From Symbiodinium natans (lineage: Eukaryota > Sar > Dinophyceae > Suessiales > Symbiodiniaceae): 64,000 bases of DNA. The notes under the pieces are model-generated. The model was not told the origin of the DNA. It saw only the letters and a list, made by a program, of their open reading frames with translations, and made no database searches. The stretch covers positions 72,501 through 136,500 of the forward strand of contig CAJNDS010002331.1 of the NCBI GenBank assembly GCA_905221605.1. Direction: 5' to 3'. Below are positions 21,125-31,742 of the stretch, piece after piece; position 1 is the stretch's first letter, and every line of letters starts with the position of its first letter. The position numbers and the translations under genes are program-made.

Positions 21125-21637
21125 CCAGCTTCTGAGCCCTACAGGCCCTAACCTGTCCTCGCCCCGTCGCAAAGGTGCGACTGCACCCGAATGCAAACCA
21201 ACTGTTCTTGGAAACTTTTGGGTTTCTGGAAATAGGAGCACCCTTTTCTGCGTGGGGGTTCCTAGAGGAAGGAGATTTCCATTTTGTGGTATACGAACCC
21301 TAAATCCTGAACCCTGTTTGGGGAAATGCCCATTTGGTCCCCCTGCCTCTCGACGGGATTGTCGATGTGCTGGTGCCTCGTGAGCAGCGGCTGGGAGGGT
21401 TTGGCGTCAAAGTATAAGGCAACGCTAGATGCAGCAATTCTATTTGGGGTTCGTGTCCGGAGTTTTGGGAGAAAGTATTGGGTTTCGAGCGCTTTGGGGT
21501 GTGTTTTGAAACTTGTGGAAGCCTTTTGCAGATGCTGGAAACCATCTGGCGGACTTTGCTTGGGTGCGGATCAGTTTTGTTGCTCGGTTATTTTAAAGCC
21601 GCTTGGGTGTTGCGAACTGTTCAGAGCTGTTGTACTT
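21125..21637. other. Unique spacer with weak coding signal
   Basis: A plus-strand frame at 21326-21664 (112 codons) and a second at 21478-21660 overlap in different frames. Codon use is T-rich, and no domain is recognisable. No gene supported. Confidence 0.35.
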
Positions 21638-21739
21638 TGGGACGTTCCCCCCTATACTAACTAACAGTCCTTCAGAGGGATTCTGGAACCCCCATTATAA
21701 CCCCGATTAAAAACTGTTCATATAAGAGGGAACATCCCA
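21638..21739. mobile_element. MITE family C, copy 2
   Basis: Ends TGGGACGTTCCCCCC and AGAGGGAACATCCCA. Shares ACAGTCCTTCAGAGGGATT with 14041-14063. 102 bp, without a telomere-like insert. Confidence 0.75.
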
Positions 21740-22420
21740 CGTTCTACTCGTTGTGCAACAGTTCTGGAGCTGGTGTATGCCGTGTTGGCCCTGTTGGTGC
21801 CTTTGCGGCATAGGTTTTTGTCGCATCTCTGTACACGTCCTGTTTTGTTGCCGCGCGCTGTTCGTGGAGGTTTCGACGCTGCTGTTTGTTGGAAGATTCT
21901 TGGGGCCACTTGGGATCATCTGTGGCAAGCTCGGCAAAGGATGTGAAGACATACTATTCTATCTACACAGGTCTTGAGGGTTTTGGGTTCGGAGAACCCT
22001 AAGCCCTAAACCCTACACACTAAACCCTAAACCCTAAACCCTCAGCACTAAACGGGCAAAGGAATCCCAGTTGGCAGCCAAAGATCAACCTTCTGGCAAT
22101 ACTCCCACAAAAGCCCCGAGAAAAAGCCAACTTGGCCAGTCGATTCGGGAAGCTGGCCTTATGCCATTTTGGGGTAGGTACACCCTAAACCCCAAACCCT
22201 GAGCCCTATAAACCCTGAGCCTTACACCTGTTGAGAATGTACGGTTCAGACTGTGGGTTTGGGGTTTAGGGTTTAGGGTTTAGGGTTTAGGGTTTAGGGT
22301 TTGGGGTTTAAGGATTCGGGGTCCCCAGGAGGTCGTAGGCTCGCAATGGGCAGCGGAGGAGACTCGGAGAAGGGGCGTTTCGGGTTTGGGGCTTCAGGAT
22401 TTATAGGGGTTAAGACGACT
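21740..22420. other. Spacers and short tracts
   Basis: Unique DNA at 21740-21988 (a 74-codon plus frame, not convincing), CCCTAAA at 21989-22045, then unique DNA, and TTTAGGG/TTTGGGG at 22257-22312. No gene supported. Confidence 0.45.
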
Positions 22421-22623
22421 TAGGGTTTAGGGTTTAGGGTCTAGGGTTTAGGGTTTAGGGTTTAGGGTTTAGGGTTTAGGGTTTAGGGTTTAGGGTTTAG
22501 GGTGTAGGGTTTAGAACCCTGAACCCTAAACCCCAACCCTAAACCCTAAACCCTAAACCCTAAACCCTAAACCCTAAACCCTAAACCCTAAACCCTAAAC
22601 CCTAAACCCTAAACCCTAAACCC
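22421..22623. repeat. Head-to-head telomere-like junction
   Basis: TTTAGGG units run to about 22516, and CCCTAAA units begin directly at about 22517 (GGGTTTAGAACCCTGAACCC) and continue to 22623. The orientation, TTTAGGG then CCCTAAA on one strand, is that expected of two chromosome ends joined to each other. Confidence 0.9.
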
Positions 22624-23052
22624 TCCGTCCTAACTCAACTCCCGAGGCCCCCGGCTCGATGCTCAGGGAGCCGACGTAGGCGCGGCAAAGGTGGTCCACG
22701 AAAGTCCTAGCACTCGGCTCACCCTCACCCTCTCCCTCACCCTCCCAGAATGTTTTAGGGTTTAGGGTTTAGGGTTTAGGGTTTAGGGTTTAGGGTTTAG
22801 GGTTTAGGGTTTAGGGTTTAGGGTTCAGGGTTTAGGGTTTAGGGTTTAGGGTTTAGGGTTTAGGGTTTAGGGTTTAGGGTTTAGGGTTCCTAAACCCTAA
22901 ACCCTCTCCCTCTGCATCTCTGCCCCTCCCTCTCTCCCTCCCTAAGCCCTAAACCCTAAACCCTAAACCCTAAACCGGTCCTTAGAGTCCATTCCTGGCC
23001 GGGGCTGGGCCAGGCCGCTGGGATCGCGACACCTTGCAAGGCTTAGGAGGCA
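22624..23052. other. Spacers and TTTAGGG array with a short inverted end
   Basis: TTTAGGG array at 22752-22888, followed at once by CCTAAACCCTAAACCC (22889-22906), a second, smaller head-to-head junction. A pyrimidine-rich CTCCCTC patch and a short CCCTAAA tract lie at 22944-22975. Confidence 0.7.
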
Positions 23053-23560
23053 AGGGTTTAGGGTTTAGGGTTTAGGGTTTAGGGTTTAGGGTTTAGGGTT
23101 TAGGGTTTAGGGTTTAGGGTTTAGGGTTTAGGGTTTAGGGTTTAGGTTAGGGTTTAGGGTTTAGGGTTTAGGGTTTAGGGTTTAGGGTTTAGGGTTTAGG
23201 GTTTAGGGTTTAGGGTTTAGGGTTTCGGGTTTAGGGTTTAGGGTTTAGGGTTTAGGGTTTAGGGTTTGGGGTTTAGGGTTTAGGGTTTTAGGGTTTAGGG
23301 GCTCTTCGCAAACAGGTGCCCGCTTAGGGTTTAGGGTTTGGGGTTTAGGGTTTTAGGGTTTAGGGTCTGGGGTTTAGGGTTCAGGGTTTAGGGTTTAGGG
23401 TTTAGGGTTTAGGGTTTAGGGATTTGGGGGTTTAGGGGTTTAGGGGTTTAGGGGTTTAGGGGTTTCGGGGTTTAGGGGTTTAGGGGTTTAGGGGTTTCGG
23501 GGTTCCGGAGTTTCTGGGTTTAGGGAGTTTAGGGAGTTAGGGGTTTGGGGGTTTAGGGCA
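23053..23560 (+). repeat. Long TTTAGGG array in two parts
   Basis: 23053-23299 is nearly pure TTTAGGG. A 23-bp unique insert precedes a second part (23322-23560) that passes into GGGGTTTA octamers and then degenerate units. Confidence 0.9.
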
Positions 23561-24005
23561 GCTGCCTTCTGGCAGTCGGTCAGACTCAGCGAAGCCATCC
23601 AGCGCGAAAACGCTGAGGTCCAGGCTATCCTGGGATGGCTTCGAGTGGCGGGTTTGGGGGGCTTAATGCCCGAAGCCACTAATCCCCATAAGGCTCCTTG
23701 TTAAGGGTCGAAGGTGAAGAAGGGGCAGTGTCAACAAAGGCGACAACTTTGAAGAAGGCCGAACCAAAGTCTGCTAAACCTACATGAAGCCGTACCCTAA
23801 ACCCCAAACCCTAGAACCTTGCAGTATACCCTAAACCCTAAACCCCAAACCCTGACCCCAAACCCTACACCCACCCTATATACCCCCAACCCCCAAAAGC
23901 AGCGTGAAGGGAAAAAGAGCCAGAGTCGTCCCTGATCCTTGAGGGCGATAAAACGGAAGCTTTCAGGGTTTCAGCGGTTTACGGGCTGCTTTGGGTTTTT
24001 TCGGG
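23561..24005. other. Spacer with degenerate CCCTAAA
   Basis: Unique DNA at 23561-23790, degenerate CCCTAAA/CCCCAAA at 23793-23888, then unique DNA. No gene supported. Confidence 0.5.
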
Positions 24006-24250
24006 GGTTTAGGGTTTAGGGTTTCGGGTTTAGGGTTTAGGGTTTAGGGTTTAGGGTTTAGGGTTTAGGGTTTAGGATTTAGCGTTTAGGGTTTAGGGTT
24101 TAGGGTTTAGGGTGTAGGGTGTAGGGTGTAGGGTGTAGGGTGTAGGGTGTAGGGTGTAGGGTGTAGGGTGTAGGGTGTAGGGTGTAGGGCGTTGGGTTTG
24201 GGTTTAGGTTTAGGGTTTAGGGTTTTGGGTTTGCGCTTCGGGTTTAGGGT
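24006..24250 (+). repeat. TTTAGGG array with a homogeneous (TGTAGGG)n block
   Basis: Standard heptamers to about 24110, then about 11 consecutive TGTAGGG units (24111-24188), then degenerate units. Confidence 0.95.
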
Positions 24251-25139
24251 GTTTAGGGGCCGGTTCTTGGGGTTCTTGGTGGTTGCCTTTACTGTGTTAT
24301 ACTCACGGGCGCGTACATTATGAGTGCGCAAGGAACCCGCGAGCATAAGAAACTCACCAAAAGGCCGCTATCGATAGCAATTTCCCCCCGGCCTCGTAAC
24401 CCTTCCTCTCGGTGCTGACATAAACTGGGCCTTCCTCACGCCACAACCCTCTTCACGGCCCAAAAAAAGACTGTTCATGAAGGTATTCAGTGTGTGACAG
24501 GAGATCCCCCAAAGGACACCTTGCAGCTTTGCTCATGTCTTCACTCCGGTCTTGTAGAGTTTAGGGTTTAGGGTTTAGGGTTGAGGGTTGAGGGTTGAGG
24601 GTTGAGGAGTTTAGGAGTTTTGGGTTTAGGGTTTAGGGTTTAGGGTTCAGGGTTTAGGAATTAGGGTTTAGGTTTTAGGGTTTAGGGTTTAGGGTTTAGG
24701 GTTCTCTCTAACGTAAACCCTAAACCCTAAACCTTCAGGGTTGGGATTGAATCTGCTGAGGGCGCTCAAACGTCATACATCGGCTTATCATCGATGGCCT
24801 TTGCGGCTTCAGGTGTTTAGGATTCAGACATCGCCACGCCATGCGCACTAAACCCACTGAGAACCCTAAACCCCAAGGCCTAAGCCCTAACCGGACAACC
24901 CTATATTTACAACCACTGAGAGCAAAGTTCCGGATAGTTGGCCAGCAGCCTGAGCTGTGTGCGATTTTGGGGTTAAGGGTTTCTATGGGGCCATCCCAAC
25001 AAAAACACGGGTACCATTTTGCGGGGTTCCTGCAAGAAGGGTTATGCTCTGTCTTCTGAAGGTACATGGTCAGTTCTCCAAATTAGGGCCCCTTTAAGTA
25101 TCAGGATGTAATAGTAACCCCGAAAGGGAACATGAGACC
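24251..25139. other. Spacers and one TTTAGGG/TTGAGGG tract
   Basis: Unique DNA at 24260-24557; TTTAGGG with a TTGAGGG block at 24558-24704. Unique DNA at 24736-25139 has short frames on both strands, none convincing. Confidence 0.45.
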
Positions 25140-25268
25140 ATATAGGGCACCCTATTTCTGGAAACACCCATCGAGGGTATTCCCCAAACCGGGGTGCCCT
25201 TTACCCTTTACCCCAAAGGGACCTCCCAAAAACGGCACCCCCATTTTCGGAAACCCATATCAGGTTGC
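25140..25268. mobile_element. Family B foldback-like sequence
   Basis: Rich in paired blocks: GGGTGCCCTTTACCC, CCCAAAGGGACCTCCC, and GGAAACACCCAT against GGAAACCCATAT. Related segments occur at 27338-27420, 50455-50523 and 50581-50630. The ends are not sharply defined. Confidence 0.45.
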
Positions 25269-27337
25269 CCGAAACCCTAAACCCCTAACCCCAACCCTAA
25301 ACCCTAAACCCTAAACCCTAAACCCTAAACCCCAAACCCTGCTTTCAAGGTTCGGAGTTTCGGTGTCAGGAACTTCAAGTCATGCAGTGTCGGGCTCCCT
25401 GGACTCCATCTGAACCCTACCCTAAAACCTAAACCCAACGCCCTACACCTTACACCCTGGACCCTAAACCCTAAACCCTAAACCGTAAACCCTAAACCCT
25501 AAACCCTAAACCCTAAACGCTAAACCCTAAACCCTAAACCCTAAACCCTAAACCCTAAACCCTAAACCCTAAACCTAAGGGTGGAGGGTCAATGGGGGAC
25601 TTGAGGCGTGAAAGAATCCGCAACCAAGGGGCCGGTTCACGTCGATGTTCGCCTTGAACGGTTGAGGTTTTAGGGTTTAGGGTTTAGGGTTTAGGGTTTA
25701 GGGTTTAGGGTTTAGGGTTTAGGGTTTAGGGTTTAGGGTTTAGGGTTTAGGGTTTAGGGTTGAGGGTTTAGGGTTTAGGGCTTGGGGCTTGTTGGGACCT
25801 GCTCGCCCAGCTGACTCTCATGGCTTCCATTGTTTACAAGGCGCTTCCACCACCGACTCGGACATCAAGCCCTGAGCTAAACCCTGAACCTTATAATCTA
25901 AACCCTCAACCCTAAACCCTAAACCTCAAACCTTAAACCCTAAAATTCAACCCATGCAGTCGACTAACCTGGCTTTGCCCCGACCTGTGACATGGGGGGG
26001 TCTACGCCCTTGCCCCGAATATTAAACTTTTCGGGTTTAGGGTTAGGGTTTAGGGTTTAGGGTTTAGGGTTTAGGGTTTAGGGTTTAGGGTTTAGGGTTT
26101 AGGGTTTAGGGTTTAGGGTTTAGGGTTTAGGGTTTAGGGTTTAGGGTTTAGGGTTTAGGGTTTAGGGTTTAGGGTTCAGGGTTCAGGGTTCAGGGTTCAG
26201 GGTTCAGGGTTCAGGTTGGGGTTCAGGGTTCGGGGTTTAGTTGTTCAGGGTTTTGATGTCACTCCCCTAATATCAAATACCCCCCCTATATACTCGAATA
26301 TAACTCTCATGGGAGTATCTACTATTAGAGGGGTGGGGGGGGGATTAATATTGGGGGGGGGGGGGGGAAGTCCCTGGGCAAACTCCGTGCTTCTCGTTTC
26401 GCCTTTCCGTGCCTCCCTGTTTGGGGTGCAGAGGGTTTACGGTTTAGGGTTCAGGGTTCATAATTAGAGTTCAGGGTTCAGGGCTCAGGGTTCAGGGTTT
26501 AGGGTTGAGGGTTGAGGGTTTACCCTCGCAGCTGACCCCAATCCCTAAAGCCCAGGCCCCAAATCCTCTCTTTTTTGCTGTTGTTGCGACAGTTTGACGA
26601 AGAGGGTGGGAGGAGCTACAAGTCGGAAAACAATAGTGGTAACTATACTTCAGAGCCCTTGCTTAGGGTACTTTGTGGGTCTAGTCTGATATGGTGACTG
26701 GCCTGGCCTGGAGCGGACGAAATGGAGGGAGGTGTTCTTGAGCACAACATTCTTCATCCGCCAAACACGCACTAAAGAGACCTATGAACCTTTTCGAAGG
26801 GAAGCATTCCTTCATTGGGGTCTACTTCCGTTTGCTGATGGCCCAACTTCCCTAAACCCTAAGTCCTCAACCCTAAACCCTAAACCCTGCACTCTAAACC
26901 ATAAACACTAAACCCAAAACCCTCCACCCTCAACCCTGGTTCTAGCAGGACCCTCAACCATGGTTCTAGCAAGGCACGACCTTCGACCCGTGGCGCCCGC
27001 CGATCCTCCAGTGGACCGGCTCCTTGGGAGAGAGTAGTCCTTGGGCACGCTTAGGGTGCAGGGGTTCAGGGTTCAGGGTTTAGCGTTTAGGGTTTTAGGG
27101 GGATGAGGGTGTCTTGGGTAGAGGGTTTATAGAGTTTTGGATTTAGGGTCCAGGGTCTTAGGTCTTAAGTTTGGGGTTTGAGGCCCAGGTCGAAAGGTAC
27201 TGAGGGAGCCAGGGTACAGCTAATGTCGGTTGCGGGAGGGTTGTTCTCCGCACAGTACTCGATGACAGTGTATTGCTTGTAGTGTGAGTGTAGCAGCAAG
27301 GGCCCAGAACTTGAGACGACGTCCACATATGGGTATT
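25269..27337. other. Mosaic of telomere-like tracts and spacers
   Basis: CCCTAAA at 25269-25340 and 25412-25576; TTTAGGG at 25665-25784; degenerate CCCTAAA at 25878-25946; long TTTAGGG with a TTCAGGG block at 26033-26214; TTCAGGG/TTGAGGG at 26440-26520; CCCTAAA at 26851-26935; TTTAGGG at 27059-27175. A tandem ACCCTCAACCATGGTTCTAG pair lies at 26930-26972, and a G run at 26346-26368. The unique stretches 26526-26850 and 27176-27337 hold no gene I can support. Confidence 0.6.
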
Positions 27338-27420
27338 TCCCAACACACGGGTACCCCTTTTATACCCCCAAGTAGATTAGAATCCCCTTAAGGGGACCCC
27401 CAAAAAGGGTGCCCCTGTTT
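27338..27420. mobile_element. Family B foldback-like sequence, copy 2
   Basis: Contains CACGGGTACCCC, TTAGAATCCCCTTAAGGGG and ACCCCCAAAAAGGGTGCCCC. Closely resembles 50455-50523. Confidence 0.5.
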
Positions 27421-27758
27421 TATCCTCTCTTCGTAAACCTCCACATCTGCTGCAACCCTACTCCCCTCACCTAAGCTCATGCTGGTGCCTCGAAGAACCC
27501 AGAGCCAAAGCATAAGGACCCTAAACCCTAAACCCTAAACCCTAAACCCTAAACCCTAAACCCTAAACCCTAAACCCTAAACCCTAAACCCTAAACCCTA
27601 AATCCTTATCTGCAGTGGATCCCCTAGCTTCCGGCCTTCTCCCGTGACCGGGTGAGCCAGAATGTCCCTGAATTGAGGAAATATACTGCCTAAGGTTTAG
27701 GGTTTAGGGTTTAGGTTTAGGGTTTAGGGTTTAGGGTTTAGGGTTTAGGGTTTAGGGT

Positions 27759-27797
<39 letters not shown>

Positions 27798-28002
27798 GGT
27801 TTAGGGTTTAGGGTTTAGGGTTTAGGGTTTAGGGTTTAGGGTTTAGGGTTTAGGGTTTAGGGTTTAGGGTTTAGGGTTTAGGGTTTAGACCTCTCTGGGC
27901 AGGTGATCTGCCAGGATCTGCCAGTTCATGTAAGAGAATGAACTGCAACGCTTTCAAAGCCCTGCTTTATACTTGGTGGCCCAAAACAAGTATCATTCTC
28001 AA
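27421..28002. other. CCCTAAA and TTTAGGG/TTGAGGG arrays with spacers
   Basis: CCCTAAA at 27519-27604; TTTAGGG at 27691-27888 with an internal TTGAGGG block at about 27757-27800. The spacers hold nothing recognisable. Confidence 0.65.
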
Positions 28003-28115
28003 CTAGGTTGCCCAGTAACCTGGGATTGAAAAGGGTGCCCTTTTTGCTTAAAGGGGGCTTATGAGGGAACCTAAACCCCACAAAAAGGGAATAAGGGTAC
28101 TACTGGGCATCCTAG
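28003..28115. mobile_element. MITE family A, intact copy 2 (113 bp, TSD TCAA)
   Basis: Terminal inverted repeats are identical to those of the 16314 copy. TCAA flanks both ends directly. About five differences in 113 bases from copy 1, so both moved recently relative to the degenerate copies. Confidence 0.9.
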
Positions 28116-28693
28116 TCAAACAACTGTTCAGAAGGGCATGACTTCACCACCGTCTTGCGCACCCGCCTTGGGGTTGCGGTGTAGCGTTACAGGGCCTAGA
28201 AGGGTTTAGGGGGGGGGGCTTAGAGCTTTTCGCACTCCAACGGTGTCAGGTTTCACCGCACCCCATGGGATCTCTGTAAGGCAGCGCCTGTCAGAGCGCG
28301 ATCCGACAGTTGCTTGGCAAGCGCATGCTGCTTACTGCACAGCCCGCAAACTGCCGATGTTCTTTTGCAATGTGTAAGGCGTTCGGGAAGCAGGGTCTGG
28401 AGTTTAGGGCACAGCCCGCTTTTGGACCGACATTGGATTTAGAGAATCATGGTCTCCTTGCTTAGCCTGCGATATGGGGCGAAACAAAAGACCCTATAAA
28501 CCCTAAACCCTAAACCCTAAACAGTAAACCCTAAACCCTAGACCCTAAACCCTAACCCTCAACCCTAAACCCTCTCAACTTGTAGACAAGGCTCGACTTT
28601 GCTTCCCGCGAAGAGGATCCAACTGTGCAGCAAGGTGACCGCGGTGTCGCAAGGCCTGGGAGCAGTCGGTGTTTGAGGATGCAGGGAGTTTGG
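28116..28693. other. Unique spacer and CCCTAAA tract
   Basis: GC-rich unique DNA at 28116-28490 without a convincing frame, CCCTAAA at 28492-28573, then unique DNA. Confidence 0.4.
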
Positions 28694-28952
28694 GGGGTTT
28701 AGGGTTTAGGGTTTAGGGTCTAGGGTCTAGGGTTTAGGGTTTGGGGTTTAGGGTTTGGGGTTTGGGGTTTGGGGTTTGGATTTGGGGTTTGGGGTTTGGG
28801 GTTTGGGGTTTCGGGTTTCGGGTTTCGGGGTTTAGGGGTTTGGGGTTTGGGGTTTAGGGTTTGGGGTTTGGGGTTTGGGGTTTGGGGTTTGGGGTTTGGG
28901 GTTTGGGGTTTGGGGTTTGGGGTTTGGGGTTTGGGGATTGGGGTTTGGGGGT
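28694..28952 (+). repeat. TTTGGGG-dominated array
   Basis: Starts as TTTAGGG and becomes mostly TTTGGGG heptamers, with some TTTCGGG. The long frames on both strands here are repeat products. Confidence 0.95.
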
Positions 28953-29130
28953 TTGGTGGGGGAGTTATCAGAGGTGTTTTTTTTTGGGGGGGGAGGGGGT
29001 TCGAGGGGGCGTGTGTAACCCAAGGGTCCCCAATAGCTCCCTTCTTGTTCAGGCATGCAACGTAACGGTACCTGATTCTGCTACTTTTCTTGTTTGGGGG
29101 GGGGGGGGGGGGGGGGGGGGGGGATAAGAA
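28953..29130. other. G-rich low-complexity stretch
   Basis: Contains T and G runs at 28977-28995 and a 27-base G run at 29096-29122, around a short unique segment. Confidence 0.7.
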
Positions 29131-29615
29131 CGTCATTCATATTGCGTGCATGCCCGAAACACTGGTATTTTACAGCGTTTTCGCCTTTTCGTACAACATA
29201 CTGCACAAGGATGTGGAAGAAGAAAACTGTCACAAGCGTCCAGCCTTTCGCGACCATGCCCAACACACGTCCCACAAAAACCGTCAAAGTCCTGAAATTT
29301 TACAAATGCGTTTTCGGAAATGCAAGCCTCCAAAAAACACAGCTGCAGAGGCTGTCTTGGCAGAAATGCATGAAAACATCGCAAATTACAGTGTTTGCCG
29401 CGCGTGCACACAGCAAAGCTGTGAGACTCGCGTCACGACCGCACACACAGCAAAGGAAAAGTCCCAGAGCGCTCAAGGCCCCCACAACAAAACGACCCGA
29501 AAATCTTGCAAAAACCCAACGTTTCGCAAAAACGACTTACGAAATCACGCCTTTCTAAAACCTCCCAAAATAGGCCTGTCGCCTAGGCGAAACGCTACCT
29601 TTCACCAAAAATAGG
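29131..29615. other. Unclassified 485-bp block, possibly a dispersed repeat
   Basis: Free of telomere-like units and rich in CGCAAA, GCAAA and CACACA motifs. Starts directly after a 27-base G run. Frames of 154-174 codons exist on the plus strand and 92 on the minus, but none shows a domain or codon bias, and the two plus frames compete. I can say only that it is compositionally distinct. Confidence 0.4.
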
Positions 29616-30659
29616 GTACGGTTCTCACGGCGGCGGGTTGTTTAGGGCACCTGGAGTCCCTCCGAAAAGAATCAGACCACTACTCTGCGGCTCTACGCCC
29701 TCAACCCTGATTTTAGGGTTTAGGGTTTAGGGTTTAGGGTTTAGGGTTTAGGGTTTAGGGTTTAGGGTTTAGGGCTTAGGGTTTAGGGTTTAGGGTTTAG
29801 GGTTTAGGGTTTAGGGTTTAGGGTTTAGGCACCACAACCCGAAACCGCCCCCTGACCGCAAACCCTCAGGCCTAAATGTTCAACCCTGAGAGCCCCCCTC
29901 TACATGAACCCCTCTGAGCAATAAAGCCGAAAACGAAACCCCAAACTCTAACCCCTAACTCCTGAACCCTAAACCCTAAACCCTAAACCCTTAACCCCCA
30001 AAAAACACCCATCAACCAAGCCTGAGCAAGTTGGTAGATGCGAACAGAGGCCTCGGCTCCGGCCGAAACTTTCTGGCTTTCGTCATGGTGTGGGTTATGG
30101 GCGGCGGGTTTAAGATTAAGGGCTTGGGCTTCAAGGTTCAAGGTTTAGGGTTTAGGGTTTAGGGTTTAGGGTTTAGGGTTTAGGGTTTAGGGTTTAGGGT
30201 TTAGGGTTTAGGGTTTAGGGTTTAGGGTTTAGGGTTTAGGGTGAAGGGTTTAGGGTTTAGGGTTTAGGGTTTGGGGTAGGGAGTAAGGATTTACAATTAG
30301 GCCCTATAGTGCTTGTGGTTCGGGGTGTAGGGCTTCCGGTTGTTGTGCCCGCTTCACGCTAAACCCTAAACTCCTAAACACCTCAAGCCTTAAAGCCGAA
30401 AAGCCCAAACCCTAACCCTAGAGCCTGAACCCGAAACCTTCAACCCGAAACCCCAAACCCTAAAGGCCCTAAAGCTTAAACGCTGATAAGCACCAGCACT
30501 GCCGACATCAGCCTCTACCGCTGGAGCAGAAATTCAGGGTTTAGTGTTGAGGGCTTTGGGGTTTTCGGGTTTACGGTTACGAGCTTAAGGTTTAGGGTTT
30601 ACGGTTCAGCCACAGTGCGGAGGGGAAGGCTTGGGATTCGTGCGTTAGGGGTTTAGGTT
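29616..30659. other. Telomere-like tracts and degenerate derivatives
   Basis: TTTAGGG at 29713-29829 and 30140-30275; CCCTAAA at 29960-29996; degenerate CCCTAAA at 30360-30480. The spacers show no gene. Confidence 0.6.
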
Positions 30660-31052
30660 TAAACCCTAGAGGTGCTTCAAACCCTAAACGCTAAACCTAG
30701 TTCCTTAGAACCCTTAACGCTGAACCCTAGATGATTGAAACCCTAAACCCTGAACCGAACTGCTAGGCCCTTAAAACTCTGAACCCTGGACCCTAGGTCC
30801 TTAAAACCCTAATTTTTATCCCTATGCCCTCAAACCCTAAACCCTTAACATTAGGGCCTCAAAACCCTAGACCCTGAACCCTAGGTCCTCAAAGCCCTGA
30901 ACCCTAGGTCCACAAAACCCTAAACCCTAGGTCCTCAAAACCCTGAACCCTACATCCTGAAAGCCTTGAACCCTGAACGCTCGGTCCTCAAAACCCTAAA
31001 CCCTAAACCCTAAACCCTACACCCTAAACCCTAGGTCCCCTAGGTCCTTGAA
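30660..31052 (-). repeat. Tandem repeat of telomere-like units joined by CCTAGGTCC
   Basis: The block AACCCTGAACCCTAGGTCC plus TCAAA recurs about ten times with variation. This gives a degenerate 25-32 bp minisatellite built from CCCTAAA/CCCTGAA plus a CCTAGGTCC linker. Confidence 0.75.
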
Positions 31053-31554
31053 GCCCTGAACTCTGGTCAAAGCTCCTCTTAGAGATCCCGACGCATCCAA
31101 GCAGCGTGCCAGTCCTCAAACAGGGTTCAGGGTTTCTTCGGGTTTTTCAGGCTTGTTTGGGGTTTTTTCAGGGTGTTCAGGGTTTTTTTAGGGTTTTAAG
31201 TGTTTGTTGAGGTTTATTCAAGAGCTTTGTCCAGTTTTGTTTAGGGTTTTTAGGGTTCTTAAGAGTTTTTTTATTTTGCTTTTTTCAGGGTTCAGGTTGT
31301 TAGGGTTGTTGAGGGTTTCGGGTTTAGGGTTTAGGGTTCGAGGTCTTTGGGGTCCTGAAGCTGGCAATCTTCGCAGGGGAAGGTGGGGGCTCAGTAGAGT
31401 TTAAGGTTCAGGGTTTAGGGGTTAGGGTTTAGTGTCGAGGGTTTAGGGTTGAGGGTTTTTTAGGGGGCCGCGCGTCCTGGCTGCTCTGGCCAGCGCTGGC
31501 GCTGCAGCGAACGGCTGTGGCCAGTGGCCTCCTGAAGCTTCCCCAATGGGTTGA
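31053..31554. other. Degenerate T/G-rich derivative of TTTAGGG and spacer
   Basis: 31120-31460 shows loose GGGTTTTTTCAGGG and GGGTTGTTGAGGG units. 31461-31554 is unique and GC-rich. No gene. Confidence 0.5.
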
Positions 31555-31742
31555 GGATTTAGGGGTTTAGGGGTTTAGGGGTTTAGGGGTTTAGGGGTTT
31601 AGGGGTTTAGGGGTTTAGGGGTTTAGGGGTTTAGGGGTTTAGGGGTTTAGGGGTTTAGAGGTTTAGGGGTTTAGGGGTTTAGGGGTTTAGGGGTTTAGGG
31701 GTTTAGGGGTTTAGGGGTTTAGGGGTTTAGGGGTTTAGGGGA
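31555..31742 (+). repeat. Homogeneous (GGGGTTTA)n octamer array
   Basis: About 23 copies with a single AGAGGTTTA deviation near 31656. A pure octamer variant of the telomere unit. Confidence 0.95.

Noticed and set aside
28720-29136. Proline/asparagine-rich frame with repeated NPKPQTP
   Set aside because: Translation of the TTTGGGG array on the minus strand.
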